Notes: generated by a model not told the origin, from the sequence alone. A stretch of 64,000 nucleotides of DNA from Selenomonas sp. oral taxon 920 (GCF_001717585.1 NZ_CP017042.1:248001-312000); one strand, 5' to 3'; shown: positions 42,523-51,373, numbered from the stretch's first letter. Translations and numbers: made by a program.

Positions 42523-43908
42523 CTAAGCGATGCCCGGCCGTGTCATCTGGCGCGGCGAGAGAATGTGATCGAGTTCCTTCTTCGAGAGAATCCCCTGATC
42601 GAGGATGATCTCGCGGATGGGCCTGCCAGTCGTGTATGCCTCACGTGCAAGTTCGGCAGACTTTTCATACCCAATATGCGGCAGCAGTGCAGTCACGATA
42701 CCAACGCTGTTGTCCAGCCACTTCTGGCACTGCTCGACGTTCGGCTTCAGGTCGACGAGGAGTTTGTCGACGAAGGTATTGACCGCGCGTGTGATGTAGT
42801 TGAGCGAGTTGAACATGTTGAACGCCATGACCGGCTCCATAACGTTCAGTTCGAACTGTCCGTTCTCTACACCGAGCGTCACGGCGAGATCGCCTGCGAT
42901 AACCTGATAGCACGCCTGGTCGAGCACCTCCGCGATGACGGGGTTGACCTTGCCCGGCATGATGGAGGAACCCGGCTGCCGCATCGGAAGATGCAGTTCG
43001 TTCAGGCCGCAGCGCGGTCCCGATGCCATCAGGCGGAAATCATTCGCAAGCTTGATGAGGACGAGCGCCGCATTCTTGAGCGCGGAGGAGAAGTCGGCGA
43101 ATGCATCCGTGTTGTTCGTCGCATCAATGATGTTCTGTGAAGTGCGGTACTGTTCACCCGTGATCTCGGAGAGTCGTTTGGCAACCGCCTTGATGTATGC
43201 CGGCTCGGCGTTCAGTCCCGTACCGACGGCGGTGCCGCCCATGTTGATCGTGTGGATGTGGCGCAGGACGTAGCGGATGCGGCGCATGGAGCGGCGCACG
43301 GCAGAGGCGTAGGAACCCATCTCCTGTCCGAGCGTGATGGGGACAGCATCCTGCAGATGTGTGCGCCCCATCTTTAGAATTGCACGGTATGCCGTCGCCT
43401 TTTTCTCGAGTTCCGCAGCGAGGCGGTCAAGCGCGGCGAGGAAGACCGCACCCTTCGTGGAGAGGCAGACCTTGATGCCCGTGGGGAACGAGTCGTTCGT
43501 CGACTGTGCCATGTTGGCGTGGTTGTTCGGCGAGATGATGTCATAGCGTCCCTTTGCTTCGCCGCGCAGTTCGAGCGCACGGTTGCAGAGCACCTCGTTC
43601 ATGTTCATGTTGACGGATGTGCCCGCGCCGCCCTGAATCGGGTCGACGGGGAACTGGTCGATGAGACCGCCCGCAATGATCTCATCTGCCGCCTGTACGA
43701 GCACGTCACCGATCTCGTGCGGGAGACGTCCCGTATCCATGTTCGCGAGTGCAGCCGCCTTTTTCACCGTGGCAAGTGCCTTGATGAAATCGGGGTCGAG
43801 CTTCTGTCCCGTGATGTAGAAGTTCTCGATGGCACGCATCGTCTGCACGCCATAGTAGACATCATCGGGGACTTCCATGTTGCCGAGGAAATCGTGTTCG
43901 GTTCTCAC
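42523..43908 (-). CDS. aspA: aspartate ammonia-lyase (aspartase)
   Basis: 461 residues, starting with GTG at 43908 (AAGGAGAG 8 bp upstream). It is the reversible deamination of aspartate to fumarate and ammonia. Fumarase/aspartase superfamily signatures: QGGAGTSVNMNMNEVLCNRA, STNDSFPTG, GRTHLQDAVPITLGQE, and the SS-loop GSSIMPGKVNPV holding the catalytic Ser. Fumarate supply fits anaerobic fumarate respiration or the propionate route. A divergent LysR gene lies 135 bp upstream and probably regulates it. Confidence 0.93.
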   Translation of the reverse strand: MRTEHDFLGNMEVPDDVYYGVQTMRAIENFYITGQKLDPDFIKALATVKKAAALANMDTGRLPHEIGDVLVQAADEIIAGGLIDQFPVDPIQGGAGTSVNMNMNEVLCNRALELRGEAKGRYDIISPNNHANMAQSTNDSFPTGIKVCLSTKGAVFLAALDRLAAELEKKATAYRAILKMGRTHLQDAVPITLGQEMGSYASAVRRSMRRIRYVLRHIHTINMGGTAVGTGLNAEPAYIKAVAKRLSEITGEQYRTSQNIIDATNNTDAFADFSSALKNAALVLIKLANDFRLMASGPRCGLNELHLPMRQPGSSIMPGKVNPVIAEVLDQACYQVIAGDLAVTLGVENGQFELNVMEPVMAFNMFNSLNYITRAVNTFVDKLLVDLKPNVEQCQKWLDNSVGIVTALLPHIGYEKSAELAREAYTTGRPIREIILDQGILSKKELDHILSPRQMTRPGIA

Positions 43909-43957
43909 AACAATCTCTCCTTAATAAATGGTGTAGAACGATTTATCTTCTGTATAA

Positions 43958-43973
43958 TTTATGATATCATAAA
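43958..43973. promoter_or_regulatory. likely LysR-type operator between aspA and the regulator
   Basis: TTTATGATATCATAAA is a perfect 16-bp palindrome with the T-N11-A core typical of LysR sites. It lies midway between the divergent starts, 50 bp from aspA and 71 bp from the regulator gene. Confidence 0.6.
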
Positions 43974-44043
43974 GAATGAATGCAGTAAAATTGAAAGAAA
44001 TGAATTTGCTTATCGAAAAAAATGATGGAAAGGAGAATTTCGG

Positions 44044-44934
44044 ATGGAACTTCGCAACATCAAGACCTTTATCCATGCGGCAGAGACGGGCAGCTTTTCG
44101 GCGGCGGCACTGCGTGAGAACTACGCGCAGTCGACCATCACGCAGCAGATCCAGGCACTTGAGCGCGAACTTGGCGCCTCACTCTTCATTCGTGCGGGGC
44201 GTCGTGTGATCCTCTCGAGTGCGGGGCATGCATTTCTCTCCTATGCCTATCGCATGGCGGCGCTCGAACAGGAGACCCTCATGCAGTTCCGTGGGGAAGG
44301 AGAGCCGGAGGGCGAGTTCTTCCTCGGCATCATCGAGACAATTGCGACCTCGCGCTATATGCAGCGTGTCGGAGCTTTCCTGCGCCAGTATCCGAAGGTT
44401 CGCCTGCACGTCAATGTAGATACGGCGCCGCGTCTGCGCAAGGCACTCACACATGGTGACATCGACATTGCGATCCTGCTCGATCCCTATCATGAGGGGG
44501 AGCGCCTGCGCATCCTGCATCACAGTCCTTCGCCGATTGCCTTCATTACGGCGGTGGATTCGCCGTTCGCCAATCGCTCCGTCTGCCTGCATGAACTCGT
44601 GGACAGTACGTGGGTGCTCACGCAGCGCGGCACAAACTACCGCAAGAAGCTCGAGGATGATCTCACGGAGCGGCATCTCTATCTGCGCGACCGTGTCGAG
44701 ATCGGTACGAGCAAAACCATCATCGACTTCGTCGCGTCGGGACTCGGCCTCTCCCTCCTGCCCGCCGTCACCGTCGCAGATGCTGTGCGTACAGGTCATG
44801 TCGCCGTCATTGATGTCACGGATTACCAAATCGACATGCAGCTCCAGATCCTCGCCGCCGATGAGCGCTGGCTGCCGCAGCCGCTCGCACTGCTTGCAGA
44901 GGATTTTGCTGCGGGACTTGAGGAAGAGGGATAG
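44044..44934 (+). CDS. LysR family transcriptional regulator
   Basis: 296 residues. MELRNIKTFIHAAETGSFSA and LRENYAQSTITQQIQALERE form the N-terminal helix-turn-helix; ASLFIRAGRRVILSSAGHAF is the linker. The effector domain starts near residue 90. It diverges from aspA with the palindrome between, so control of aspartate/fumarate metabolism is likely; effector unknown. A terminator follows 1 bp after its stop. Confidence 0.9.
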   Translation: MELRNIKTFIHAAETGSFSAAALRENYAQSTITQQIQALERELGASLFIRAGRRVILSSAGHAFLSYAYRMAALEQETLMQFRGEGEPEGEFFLGIIETIATSRYMQRVGAFLRQYPKVRLHVNVDTAPRLRKALTHGDIDIAILLDPYHEGERLRILHHSPSPIAFITAVDSPFANRSVCLHELVDSTWVLTQRGTNYRKKLEDDLTERHLYLRDRVEIGTSKTIIDFVASGLGLSLLPAVTVADAVRTGHVAVIDVTDYQIDMQLQILAADERWLPQPLALLAEDFAAGLEEEG

Positions 44935-44935
44935 C

Positions 44936-44986
44936 AAAAAAGCGGAACTGCCGCTCAGGGGTTTCCTGATAGCAGCTCCGCTCTTT
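44936..44986. terminator. bidirectional terminator between lysR-type gene and hsp20
   Basis: AGCGGAACTGC pairs with GCAGCTCCGCT (one mismatch), with A-rich and T-rich flanks on the two sides. Confidence 0.6.
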
Positions 44987-45013
44987 GTTGTTGATGGGGA
45001 AAAATACGCGTAC

Positions 45014-45472
45014 TCAGTGAATCTCAATCTGCTTGCGTTCGGGTTCGCCCGCCGTCTTCGGCAGATTCACCTGCAGTACGCCGTCCTTGAACTCTGCGTG
45101 GATGTTCGCATCGTCGATGCCGTCGATGTAGAACGAGCGGCTGACCTCGCCCGTGTGACGTTCGCGGCGGATGTAGTTGCCCGCATCGTCCTTTTCGTCA
45201 TTCGACTCCGTGCGCGAGGCGGCAATCGTGAGATAGCCGTTCTCGTAGTGGAGGGCGATGTCCTCCTTTGTCATGCCCGGGAGGTCTGCGGTCAGCTCGT
45301 AGTGATCGCCGCTGTCCTTCACGTCCACCTTGAACGAGGCGGCGCCCCAGTTCGCGGCGGGGAAGTCGTCGCGGAAGAAGGAATCACGCATCGCGTCGAA
45401 GAGTGCAAACGGATTTGCGGCATCGCGCTGCGAGAGGTTCCGGCGTCCGGCAAAAGGTACAAGTCCAAACAT
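45014..45472 (-). CDS. small heat-shock protein, Hsp20 family
   Basis: 152 residues from the ATG at 45472 (AAGGAG). The alpha-crystallin domain spans about 45-150: FKVDVKDSGDHYELTADLPG, MTKEDIALHYENGYLTIAA, YIRRERHTGEVSRSFYIDG and DGVLQVNLPKTAGE, ending in KQIEIH, the IxI-type tail that docks oligomers. It holds unfolding proteins in an ATP-independent way. Its promoter overlaps three 8-bp direct repeats, which suggests repression relieved by stress. Confidence 0.9.
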   Translation of the reverse strand: MFGLVPFAGRRNLSQRDAANPFALFDAMRDSFFRDDFPAANWGAASFKVDVKDSGDHYELTADLPGMTKEDIALHYENGYLTIAASRTESNDEKDDAGNYIRRERHTGEVSRSFYIDGIDDANIHAEFKDGVLQVNLPKTAGEPERKQIEIH

Positions 45473-45585
45473 GGTAATCAACTCCTTAAAGTCTTTGCAG
45501 CATATTCGATGTTTGGTATTCGATATGCCATTCATTTACTTTTGATTGGGAAGGTGCGTTTGCTTTGAATCACCTTTCGATTGTT

Positions 45586-45613
45586 ATTATACCTTAAATA
45601 GTCAAAAAGTCAA
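45586..45613 (-). promoter_or_regulatory. predicted hsp20 promoter
   Basis: Minus strand: TTGACT (45613-45608), a 16-bp spacer and TATAAT (45591-45586), 114 bp before the start codon. The -35 box lies within the octamer repeats. Confidence 0.55.
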
Positions 45614-45623
45614 TAGGTCAAAA
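45600..45623. repeat. three 8-bp direct repeats over the hsp20 promoter
   Basis: AGTCAAAA, AGTCAATA and GGTCAAAA follow one another without a gap. The half-site RGTCAAA equals that of the heat-shock repressor CtsR, but CtsR sites are spaced 10 bp, not 8, so the identity of the regulator is open. Confidence 0.5.
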
Positions 45624-45631
45624 AGAAAAAA

Positions 45632-45659
45632 TTGAAATTTTTTTTTGAGAGACTATAAT
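45632..45659 (+). promoter_or_regulatory. predicted promoter of the ArsC/Spx-like gene
   Basis: TTGAAA at 45632-45637, a 16-bp spacer and TATAAT at 45654-45659, 42 bp before the start codon. Confidence 0.5.
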
Positions 45660-45701
45660 AGAAAAGTAAATAAGTAGATTTTATGCAAGGAGAGATGATA
45701 T

Positions 45702-46064
45702 ATGGATCAAGATGTGCTGTTTATCGGCTATCCGAAGTGCTCGACCTGTCAAAAGGCGGAGAAGTTTCTGCGGGCGCACGGCTGCGCCGCGCCGATGCGT
45801 GATATCAAGGCGGAGAAGCCGACGGCGGAGGAGCTGCGTGCGTGGCACGAGCGGAGCGGGCTGCCGCTGAAGCGTTTCTTCAACACGAGCGGTATGATTT
45901 ACCGCGAGCTCGCGCTCAAGGACAAGCTGCCTGCGATGACGGAGGAGGAGCAGTACGCAGTGCTCGCCTCGGACGGGATGCTTGTGAAGCGTCCTCTTCT
46001 CATCACGAAGGATCGCGTGCTTACGGGGTTCCGCGAGAAGGAGTGGGCGGAGATTTTTGCTTGA
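45702..46064 (+). CDS. ArsC/Spx family thioredoxin-fold protein
   Basis: 120 residues. The N-terminal CSTCQ in FIGYPKCSTCQKAEKFLRA matches the CxxC-type motif of the ArsC/Spx/YffB group; later parts include KRFFNTSGMIYREL and ASDGMLVKRPLLI, a hallmark of the family, with LTGFREKEWAEI at the end. Members are arsenate reductases, Spx-type transcription modulators or unknown YffB-like proteins; this one is closest to the YffB-like type by eye. The YeiH-like gene follows 13 bp later. Confidence 0.82.
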   Translation: MDQDVLFIGYPKCSTCQKAEKFLRAHGCAAPMRDIKAEKPTAEELRAWHERSGLPLKRFFNTSGMIYRELALKDKLPAMTEEEQYAVLASDGMLVKRPLLITKDRVLTGFREKEWAEIFA

Positions 46065-46077
46065 GAGAGGTGCTTTT

Positions 46078-47061
46078 ATGAAGCGTGAATACATGGACGG
46101 CATTCTCTATGCGCTGCTCTTTGCGATCCCTGCGTATATCCTGGGGCTGTACTTCCCCATCGTGGGCGGTCCCGTGTTCGGCATTCTGCTCGGCATGCTG
46201 TTCGCGAAGAAACGGCGGCCGCAGGCGACCGAGAGCGGGATCAAATTCACGGGCAAGAAGATTTTGCAGTATGCGATCATCCTGCTTGGCTTTGAGATGA
46301 ATCTCTTTCATGTGGTGGAGGTCGGGGAGCAGTCGCTCTACGTCATGATCTTCACGCTGCTCGCGGCGTTCGGCGCGGCGTTCCTGATGGGAAAGGTTCT
46401 GGGGATGGACCGCGATATGACCGCGCTCGTCGGGGCGGGGACGGCGATCTGCGGCGGTTCCGCGATTGCGGCGGTCGCACCCGTGATCGGAGCGAAGGAT
46501 CGGGATGTCGTGATCTCGATTGCGACGATTTTTTTCTTCAACGTGCTTGCGGTCTTTATCTTCCCGTTCCTCGGGCATAGTTGGGGGATGTCGGACGCAG
46601 GGTTCGGCATGTGGGCGGGTACTGCCATCAACGACACGTCGTCGGTCGTTGCAGCGGGCTATGCCTACAGCCATGATGCGGGCGCGTACGCGACCATTGT
46701 GAAGCTGACGCGCACGCTGATGATTGTGCCGGTCTGCCTGTTCTTCGCGCTGCTGATGATGCGCAGCGCGGCGCAGAGCGGCACGGGTTTTTCGCTGAAG
46801 CGCATCTTCCCGATGTTCGTACTCTACTTCGTGCTCGCGTGTATCGTGAACACGACGGGCATTCTCCCCGCAGAGGTTTCGCATGGGCTTGGGATGCTCG
46901 GCAAGTTCTCCATCGTGCTCGCGATGAGTGCAATCGGGCTGAACACGGATCTGCCGTCGCTCATCAAACACGGGACGCGCCCGCTCCTGCTCGGCATGGT
47001 CTGCTGGATTGCGGTCGCGGGTACGTCACTTATCGTGCAGCACGCACTGGGGCTGCTGTGA
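46078..47061 (+). CDS. YeiH family putative sulfate/sulfonate exporter
   Basis: 327 residues from the ATG at 46078; about ten membrane helices. Characteristic segments: FPIVGGPVFGILLGMLFA, KILQYAIILLGFEMNL, LVGAGTAICGGSAIAAVAPVI, and FGMWAGTAINDTSSVVAAGYAY. Family members (UPF0324) are suggested exporters of sulfate or sulfur compounds; experimental support is limited. The ArsC/Spx-like protein upstream may link it to thiol stress. The UDG-like gene follows 8 bp downstream. Confidence 0.82.
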   Translation: MKREYMDGILYALLFAIPAYILGLYFPIVGGPVFGILLGMLFAKKRRPQATESGIKFTGKKILQYAIILLGFEMNLFHVVEVGEQSLYVMIFTLLAAFGAAFLMGKVLGMDRDMTALVGAGTAICGGSAIAAVAPVIGAKDRDVVISIATIFFFNVLAVFIFPFLGHSWGMSDAGFGMWAGTAINDTSSVVAAGYAYSHDAGAYATIVKLTRTLMIVPVCLFFALLMMRSAAQSGTGFSLKRIFPMFVLYFVLACIVNTTGILPAEVSHGLGMLGKFSIVLAMSAIGLNTDLPSLIKHGTRPLLLGMVCWIAVAGTSLIVQHALGLL

Positions 47062-47069
47062 GGTGAACG

Positions 47070-47678
47070 ATGACGGATGAACATGAAATCGAGCTTCGCC
47101 CGTTTCCTCCTTTTTTGCCGCCCAATGCGACCGTACTCATGATGGGCTCGTTTCCGCCCGCTGCCGAAAAACGGGCAATGGAGTTCCACTATCCGAACTT
47201 CCAGAACGATATGTGGCGCGTCTACGGGCTGGTGTTCTTCGGTGATGCGATGCATTTTCAGCGCGTAGGGGAAAAGGCGTTTGATGCGAAGAAGATCAAG
47301 GCGTTCCTCGCCGAGCGCGGCATTGGCTCGTGCCCCGGTGTGCGCCGTGCCATTCGTACGCATGGAAATGCATCCGATGCCTATCTGAAGGTTGTGGAGA
47401 CGGTTGAGCTGCCCGAGATTTTGGAGAAGATCCCGCAGTGCCGCCGCATCTGCACAACGGGCGGCAAGGCAACGGAGATCCTGCTCGCACTGCTTGAGAC
47501 GGAGGTCAAGGCAAAGGCCTTCAAGACGGGCACGACGATAACTGCGCGCTGCGGTGACCGTGACCTCCTCGTCACGCGCCTGCCGTCCACCTCGCGCGCC
47601 TACCCAATGAAACTCGAAAAGAAGGCCGAGGCATATCGGAAATTTTTCGTTGAGGCGGGCTTTACGGTGGCGAAGTAA
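47070..47678 (+). CDS. uracil-DNA glycosylase superfamily protein
   Basis: 202 residues with VLMMGSFPPAAEKRAMEF near the start, then YPNFQNDMWRVYGLVF, a pattern of UDG-superfamily proteins related to the mismatch-specific Mug group. The usual motif 2 is replaced by VTRLPSTSRAYPM. It may excise damaged bases, but activity cannot be judged from sequence. It starts 8 bp after the exporter gene and ends in a terminator. Confidence 0.72.
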   Translation: MTDEHEIELRPFPPFLPPNATVLMMGSFPPAAEKRAMEFHYPNFQNDMWRVYGLVFFGDAMHFQRVGEKAFDAKKIKAFLAERGIGSCPGVRRAIRTHGNASDAYLKVVETVELPEILEKIPQCRRICTTGGKATEILLALLETEVKAKAFKTGTTITARCGDRDLLVTRLPSTSRAYPMKLEKKAEAYRKFFVEAGFTVAK

Positions 47679-47690
47679 AATAGGAAATAA

Positions 47691-47731
47691 AAACGGCACA
47701 CCGTGAGTAAATCACAGAGTGCCGTTATTTT
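47691..47731. terminator. terminator between convergent genes
   Basis: AACGGCAC at 47692-47699 and GTGCCGTT at 47719-47726 form the stem, with ATTTTTAC after it on the plus strand. It ends the gene at 47070 and probably also purA. Confidence 0.65.
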
Positions 47732-47744
47732 TACAAAGAAATGG

Positions 47745-49031
47745 TTAGAACAGATCCTTGGCAAGGACGATGGTCTGTTCGCGCGAGGGACCGACGGAGA
47801 CGATGCCGAGGGCGATGCCCGTGATCTCTGCCATGCGCTCGAGGTACTTGCGTGCGTTCTCTGGCAGCGCGTCGTAGCTGCGGATGCCGGAGATATCCGT
47901 CTTCCAGCCCGGGAAGGTCTCGTAGACCGGCTCCACCTCGGCGAGGACGTTGAGGCTTGCGGGAACCCCCTTCAGCAGCTCACCCTTGTACTTGTAGCCC
48001 GTGCAGATCTTGATCTCGTCGAAGCCGTCGAGGATATCGAGGCGCGTGACCGCCATGTAGTCGATGCCGGAGAGGAGACCCGCATGGCGGACGACGACGG
48101 CGTCGAGCCAGCCCGTACGGCGCGGACGCCCCGTGACAGTGCCGAACTCATGCCCTGCCTCGCGCAGCTTCTCACCAATTGCGTTTAGCTGCTCGGTGGG
48201 GAAGGGACCCTCACCGACGCGCGTGCAGTATGCCTTCACGATGCCGACGACCTTGTCGATTTTCTTCGGTGCAACGCCTGCGCCGACGGTGACGCCGCCA
48301 GAGACGGGGTGCGAGGCGGTGACGTAGGGGTAGGTGCCGTAGTCGATGTCGAGCATGGTCGCCTGTGCGCCCTCAAAGAGGATCTTGCGTCCTGCCGCGA
48401 TCTCCTCGTTGATGAGGGGGATTGTGTCCGTGACAAGCGGACGCAGGCGCTCGGCGTAGCCCTCGTACTCCGTGAGTACCTCTTCGTAGTCGAGCGGTTC
48501 GTGGGCGTAGACGGCGGCGAGCTCCCCGTTCTTATTGTCGAGGTTCTTTTTGAGCTTCTTCGCGAACTCGTCCTTCTCCATGAGGTCGCAGACGCGGATG
48601 CCGATGCGGTCATCGCGATCCATATAGCAGGGACCGATACCGCGTCCCGTTGTGCCGATCTTGTCCGCGCCGCGCTGTGCATCGCCGATGCCGTCCATCA
48701 GGCGGTGATAGGGCATGACGACATGGGCGCGGTCGGAGATGCGGATGCTTGAGGTATCAATGCCGCGTGCCGCCATGGCGTCCATTTCCTGTAAGCATAC
48801 CTCGGGATCAAAGGCGACGCCGTTTGCGATGATGTTGTGCGTGCCCTTATAGAGGATGCCCGACGGCAGGAGGCGCAGCTTGTACTCCTCTCCGTCCGCG
48901 ACGACGGTGTGACCCGCGTTGCAGCCGCCCTGGAAGCGGACAACGGTGTCTGCCTTGCTTGCGAGGTAGTCGACGATCTTCCCTTTGCCCTCGTCGCCCC
49001 ACTGTGTGCCCGTGATAACGATGGTTGACAT
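47745..49031 (-). CDS. purA: adenylosuccinate synthetase
   Basis: 428 residues, canonical length. STIVITGTQWGDEGKGKIVD contains the P-loop, QGGCNAGHTVV the catalytic His, GTTGRGIGPCYMDR, and EGAQATMLDIDYGTYPYVT the IMP site. It makes adenylosuccinate from IMP, aspartate and GTP. It lies 27 bp after purB, so the two genes that convert IMP to AMP are one unit. Ribosome site AAGGGGG. Confidence 0.96.
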   Translation of the reverse strand: MSTIVITGTQWGDEGKGKIVDYLASKADTVVRFQGGCNAGHTVVADGEEYKLRLLPSGILYKGTHNIIANGVAFDPEVCLQEMDAMAARGIDTSSIRISDRAHVVMPYHRLMDGIGDAQRGADKIGTTGRGIGPCYMDRDDRIGIRVCDLMEKDEFAKKLKKNLDNKNGELAAVYAHEPLDYEEVLTEYEGYAERLRPLVTDTIPLINEEIAAGRKILFEGAQATMLDIDYGTYPYVTASHPVSGGVTVGAGVAPKKIDKVVGIVKAYCTRVGEGPFPTEQLNAIGEKLREAGHEFGTVTGRPRRTGWLDAVVVRHAGLLSGIDYMAVTRLDILDGFDEIKICTGYKYKGELLKGVPASLNVLAEVEPVYETFPGWKTDISGIRSYDALPENARKYLERMAEITGIALGIVSVGPSREQTIVLAKDLF

Positions 49032-49057
49032 AGATGAGTCCCCCTTAATTCTTTCCC

Positions 49058-50350
49058 TTAGAGATCAAAGCGCGCAAAGATGGAATCCACATGGCGCAGG
49101 AAATAAGTATAGTCAAAGCACGCGTCAATCTCTTCCTTTGTAAGATGTGCGGAGATATCTGCGTCCTTTTCGACGTTGGTACGGAAATCCTCCTTCTCGA
49201 GCCAGCGCTTCATGGCGTTGCGCTGTACCCAGACGTACGCGGTCTGGCGCAGGATACCTTTGTTCACAAGTGCCGTGAGGATGCGCTGGCTGTAGATGAG
49301 TCCGCCCGTGCGGTTCATGTTGTGCAACATGGCGTCGGGGTAGACGAGAAGTTTGTCGACGATGCCCGTCAGCTTGTGCAGGCAGTAGTCCACGTTGATC
49401 GTCGCGTCGGGCAGGATGACGCGCTCGACGGAGGAGTGCGAGATGTCGCGCTCGTGCCAGAGGGTCATGTCCTCGAGTGCCGCGACGGCGTTGCCGCGTA
49501 CGAGACGCGCCATGCCCGAGACGCGTTCGCAGTTGATCGGGTTGCGCTTGTGCGGCATCGCGGACGAGCCCTTTTGCCCCGCCTTGAAGAATTCCTCTGC
49601 CTCGCGAATGTCCGTGCGCTGCAGGTTGCGGATCTCGGTAGCGATCTTCTCCATTGTACCCGCGATGATGGCGAGCGTTGTGACGAACTCGGCGTGACGG
49701 TCGCGCTGAATGACCTGCGTGGCGAGACGCACGGGGGTAATGCCGAGCTTCTTGCACGTCAGCTCCTCGATGCGCGGGTCGATGTTGGAGTAGGTGCCGA
49801 CAGCACCCGAGAGCTTGCCGACAGAGACGATCTCCTTCGCACGCATCAGGCGCTCGATGTCGCGCTCGATCTCGGCACTCCAGAGGAGAAGCTTCAGGCC
49901 GAATGTCATCGGCTCCGCGTGGATGCCGTGGGTGCGTCCGATGCACGGCGTGTGGCGGAACTCCTCTGCACGGCGGCGCAGCACTTCACGGAATGCGCGC
50001 AGATCATCGAGGATGATCGCGGCGGCATCGCGCATCATGACGCAGTATGCCGTGTCCTTTACATCGCTCGACGTGAGGCCTTTGTGGATGTACTTCGAGT
50101 CCTCGCCGACATTCTCCTCGAGATTCGTGAGGAAGGCAATGATGTCGTGGTCGGTGGTCTTTTCGATCTCGTTGATGCGCGCGACATCGAACTTCGCGTT
50201 TGCCTTGATGTTCTGCACGGCAGCGGCTGGGATTTCGCCCAGTTCCGCCATTGCCTCGCACGCGGCAATCTCCACATTCAGAATGGTCTGCCACTCGTTC
50301 TGGATCGACCAGAGATGTCCCATCTCCGGACGGGTATAGCGCTCTATCAT
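49058..50350 (-). CDS. purB: adenylosuccinate lyase
   Basis: 430 residues from the ATG at 50350 (AGGAGG 6 bp upstream; an earlier in-frame ATG has no such site). MIERYTRPEMGHLWSIQNEW is the standard start of the Bacillus-type enzyme; GRTHGIHAEPMTFGLK holds the general acid His, and GSSAMPHKRNPINCE is the superfamily signature loop. It acts twice in purine synthesis, on SAICAR and on adenylosuccinate. First gene of the purB-purA operon. Confidence 0.96.
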   Translation of the reverse strand: MIERYTRPEMGHLWSIQNEWQTILNVEIAACEAMAELGEIPAAAVQNIKANAKFDVARINEIEKTTDHDIIAFLTNLEENVGEDSKYIHKGLTSSDVKDTAYCVMMRDAAAIILDDLRAFREVLRRRAEEFRHTPCIGRTHGIHAEPMTFGLKLLLWSAEIERDIERLMRAKEIVSVGKLSGAVGTYSNIDPRIEELTCKKLGITPVRLATQVIQRDRHAEFVTTLAIIAGTMEKIATEIRNLQRTDIREAEEFFKAGQKGSSAMPHKRNPINCERVSGMARLVRGNAVAALEDMTLWHERDISHSSVERVILPDATINVDYCLHKLTGIVDKLLVYPDAMLHNMNRTGGLIYSQRILTALVNKGILRQTAYVWVQRNAMKRWLEKEDFRTNVEKDADISAHLTKEEIDACFDYTYFLRHVDSIFARFDL

Positions 50351-50394
50351 CTGTTTCCTCCTGCTCATGTAAATGAACATAACGCAACACCTCT

Positions 50395-50423
50395 ATCATA
50401 TATCGCGCGGCGTGGAATGTCAA
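50395..50423 (-). promoter_or_regulatory. predicted purBA promoter
   Basis: Minus strand: TTGACA (50423-50418), a 17-bp spacer and TATGAT (50400-50395), 45 bp before the purB start. No purine riboswitch or PurR box was recognised. Confidence 0.7.
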
Positions 50424-50471
50424 TCATGGGCTTTGGACTGCGGTGCAGCGGAAAGATTCCAGGGGCTATCA

Positions 50472-50500
50472 TGTTCATTTCAGAATTTTTGCGTTATAAT
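50472..50500 (+). promoter_or_regulatory. possible promoter of the phosphatase gene
   Basis: A perfect TATAAT at 50495-50500 with a poor -35 box (TGTTCA, 17-bp spacer). Transcription would start in or just before palindrome copy 3. Confidence 0.4.
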
Positions 50501-50505
50501 AGAAG

Positions 50506-50532
50506 AGAAACAGTGATAAATTGAGCGATTCC
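50506..50532. repeat. intergenic palindrome family, copy 3
   Basis: AGAAACAGTGA-TAAAT-TGAGCGATTCC, a diverged copy ending 8 bp before the AGGAGG-containing ribosome site of the phosphatase gene; if transcribed it is part of that mRNA leader. Confidence 0.5.
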
Positions 50533-50551
50533 GAAAGGAGGGGCGGCTGCG

Positions 50552-51295
50552 ATGACCTTTCGGCGGATTCTCGCTGTGGGCGATATTCACGGGAATGCAG
50601 ACCAGCTGCGCGCCCTCTGGAAGAAGATTGCCTTCGATGAGCGTACGGATCTGCTCGTCTTTCTCGGCGACTATATTGATCGCGGCGCGGCACCCGTGGA
50701 TGTACTGCGCTTCGTACGTGCACAGGTGGAGCGCTATGAGAACGTGCATGCGCTCTACGGCAACCACGAGGCGATGATGCTCGGCTACCTGCGGGAATAT
50801 GGACTGGGGCGGACGCTCCGCGGACACTTTGATATCTGGCTGATGAACGGCGGCAAGGTGACGAAGAAACAGTTCGCTGCACTCCCTGCGGAGGAGTCAG
50901 AGGAGCTCCTTGCATTCGTCAAGGCGCGCCCGCTTTACTTCCGTATGACGCACGGAGCGCAGAGCATTCTCTTCGTCCATGCGGGCGTGAACCCACGTCG
51001 TGCGAAACAAACTTCGCAGGATTTGCTGTGGATTCGTGAGGATTTCTTCGATAACTACAGTGGAACGGAGCTCATTATCGTGGGGCATACACCGACCCAG
51101 TCGATCGGCGGACGCGATATGAGCCGCAATGTTCCGCTTTTCCTGCCGAATAATATCATCGCTTGCGACACGGGATCCTTTCTTCCCGGCGGACGGATCA
51201 GCTGCGTGGATGCGGCACACTATCTCGCGCTGCGCGGCGCGGGCAGGAAACTGACGGAAACGGAACTTGCCTCCTGCTATATACAGTCTGCATGA
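50552..51295 (+). CDS. PPP-type serine/threonine or bis-nucleotide phosphatase
   Basis: 247 residues of the PPP metallophosphoesterase family: GDIHGN at 11-16, GDYIDRG at 39-45, and GNHE at 69-72 carry the metal ligands; FVHAG and VGHTPTQ supply the later histidines. Relatives include bacteriophage-lambda-type protein phosphatases and ApaH-like enzymes, so the substrate could be a phosphoprotein or a dinucleotide. Ribosome site AAAGGAGGGG. Palindrome copy 3 lies in the leader. Confidence 0.85.
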   Translation: MTFRRILAVGDIHGNADQLRALWKKIAFDERTDLLVFLGDYIDRGAAPVDVLRFVRAQVERYENVHALYGNHEAMMLGYLREYGLGRTLRGHFDIWLMNGGKVTKKQFAALPAEESEELLAFVKARPLYFRMTHGAQSILFVHAGVNPRRAKQTSQDLLWIREDFFDNYSGTELIIVGHTPTQSIGGRDMSRNVPLFLPNNIIACDTGSFLPGGRISCVDAAHYLALRGAGRKLTETELASCYIQSA

Positions 51296-51373
51296 GGTAT
51301 CGGCAGAAAATTGGACAGAGAACATACACTAAGGGGTATGATATGACAGCATAGAACGAGGGAATAGAAACGA

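Noticed and set aside
49091-50524. 477-aa plus-strand frame opposite purB
   Set aside because: Shadow of the well-conserved purB gene.
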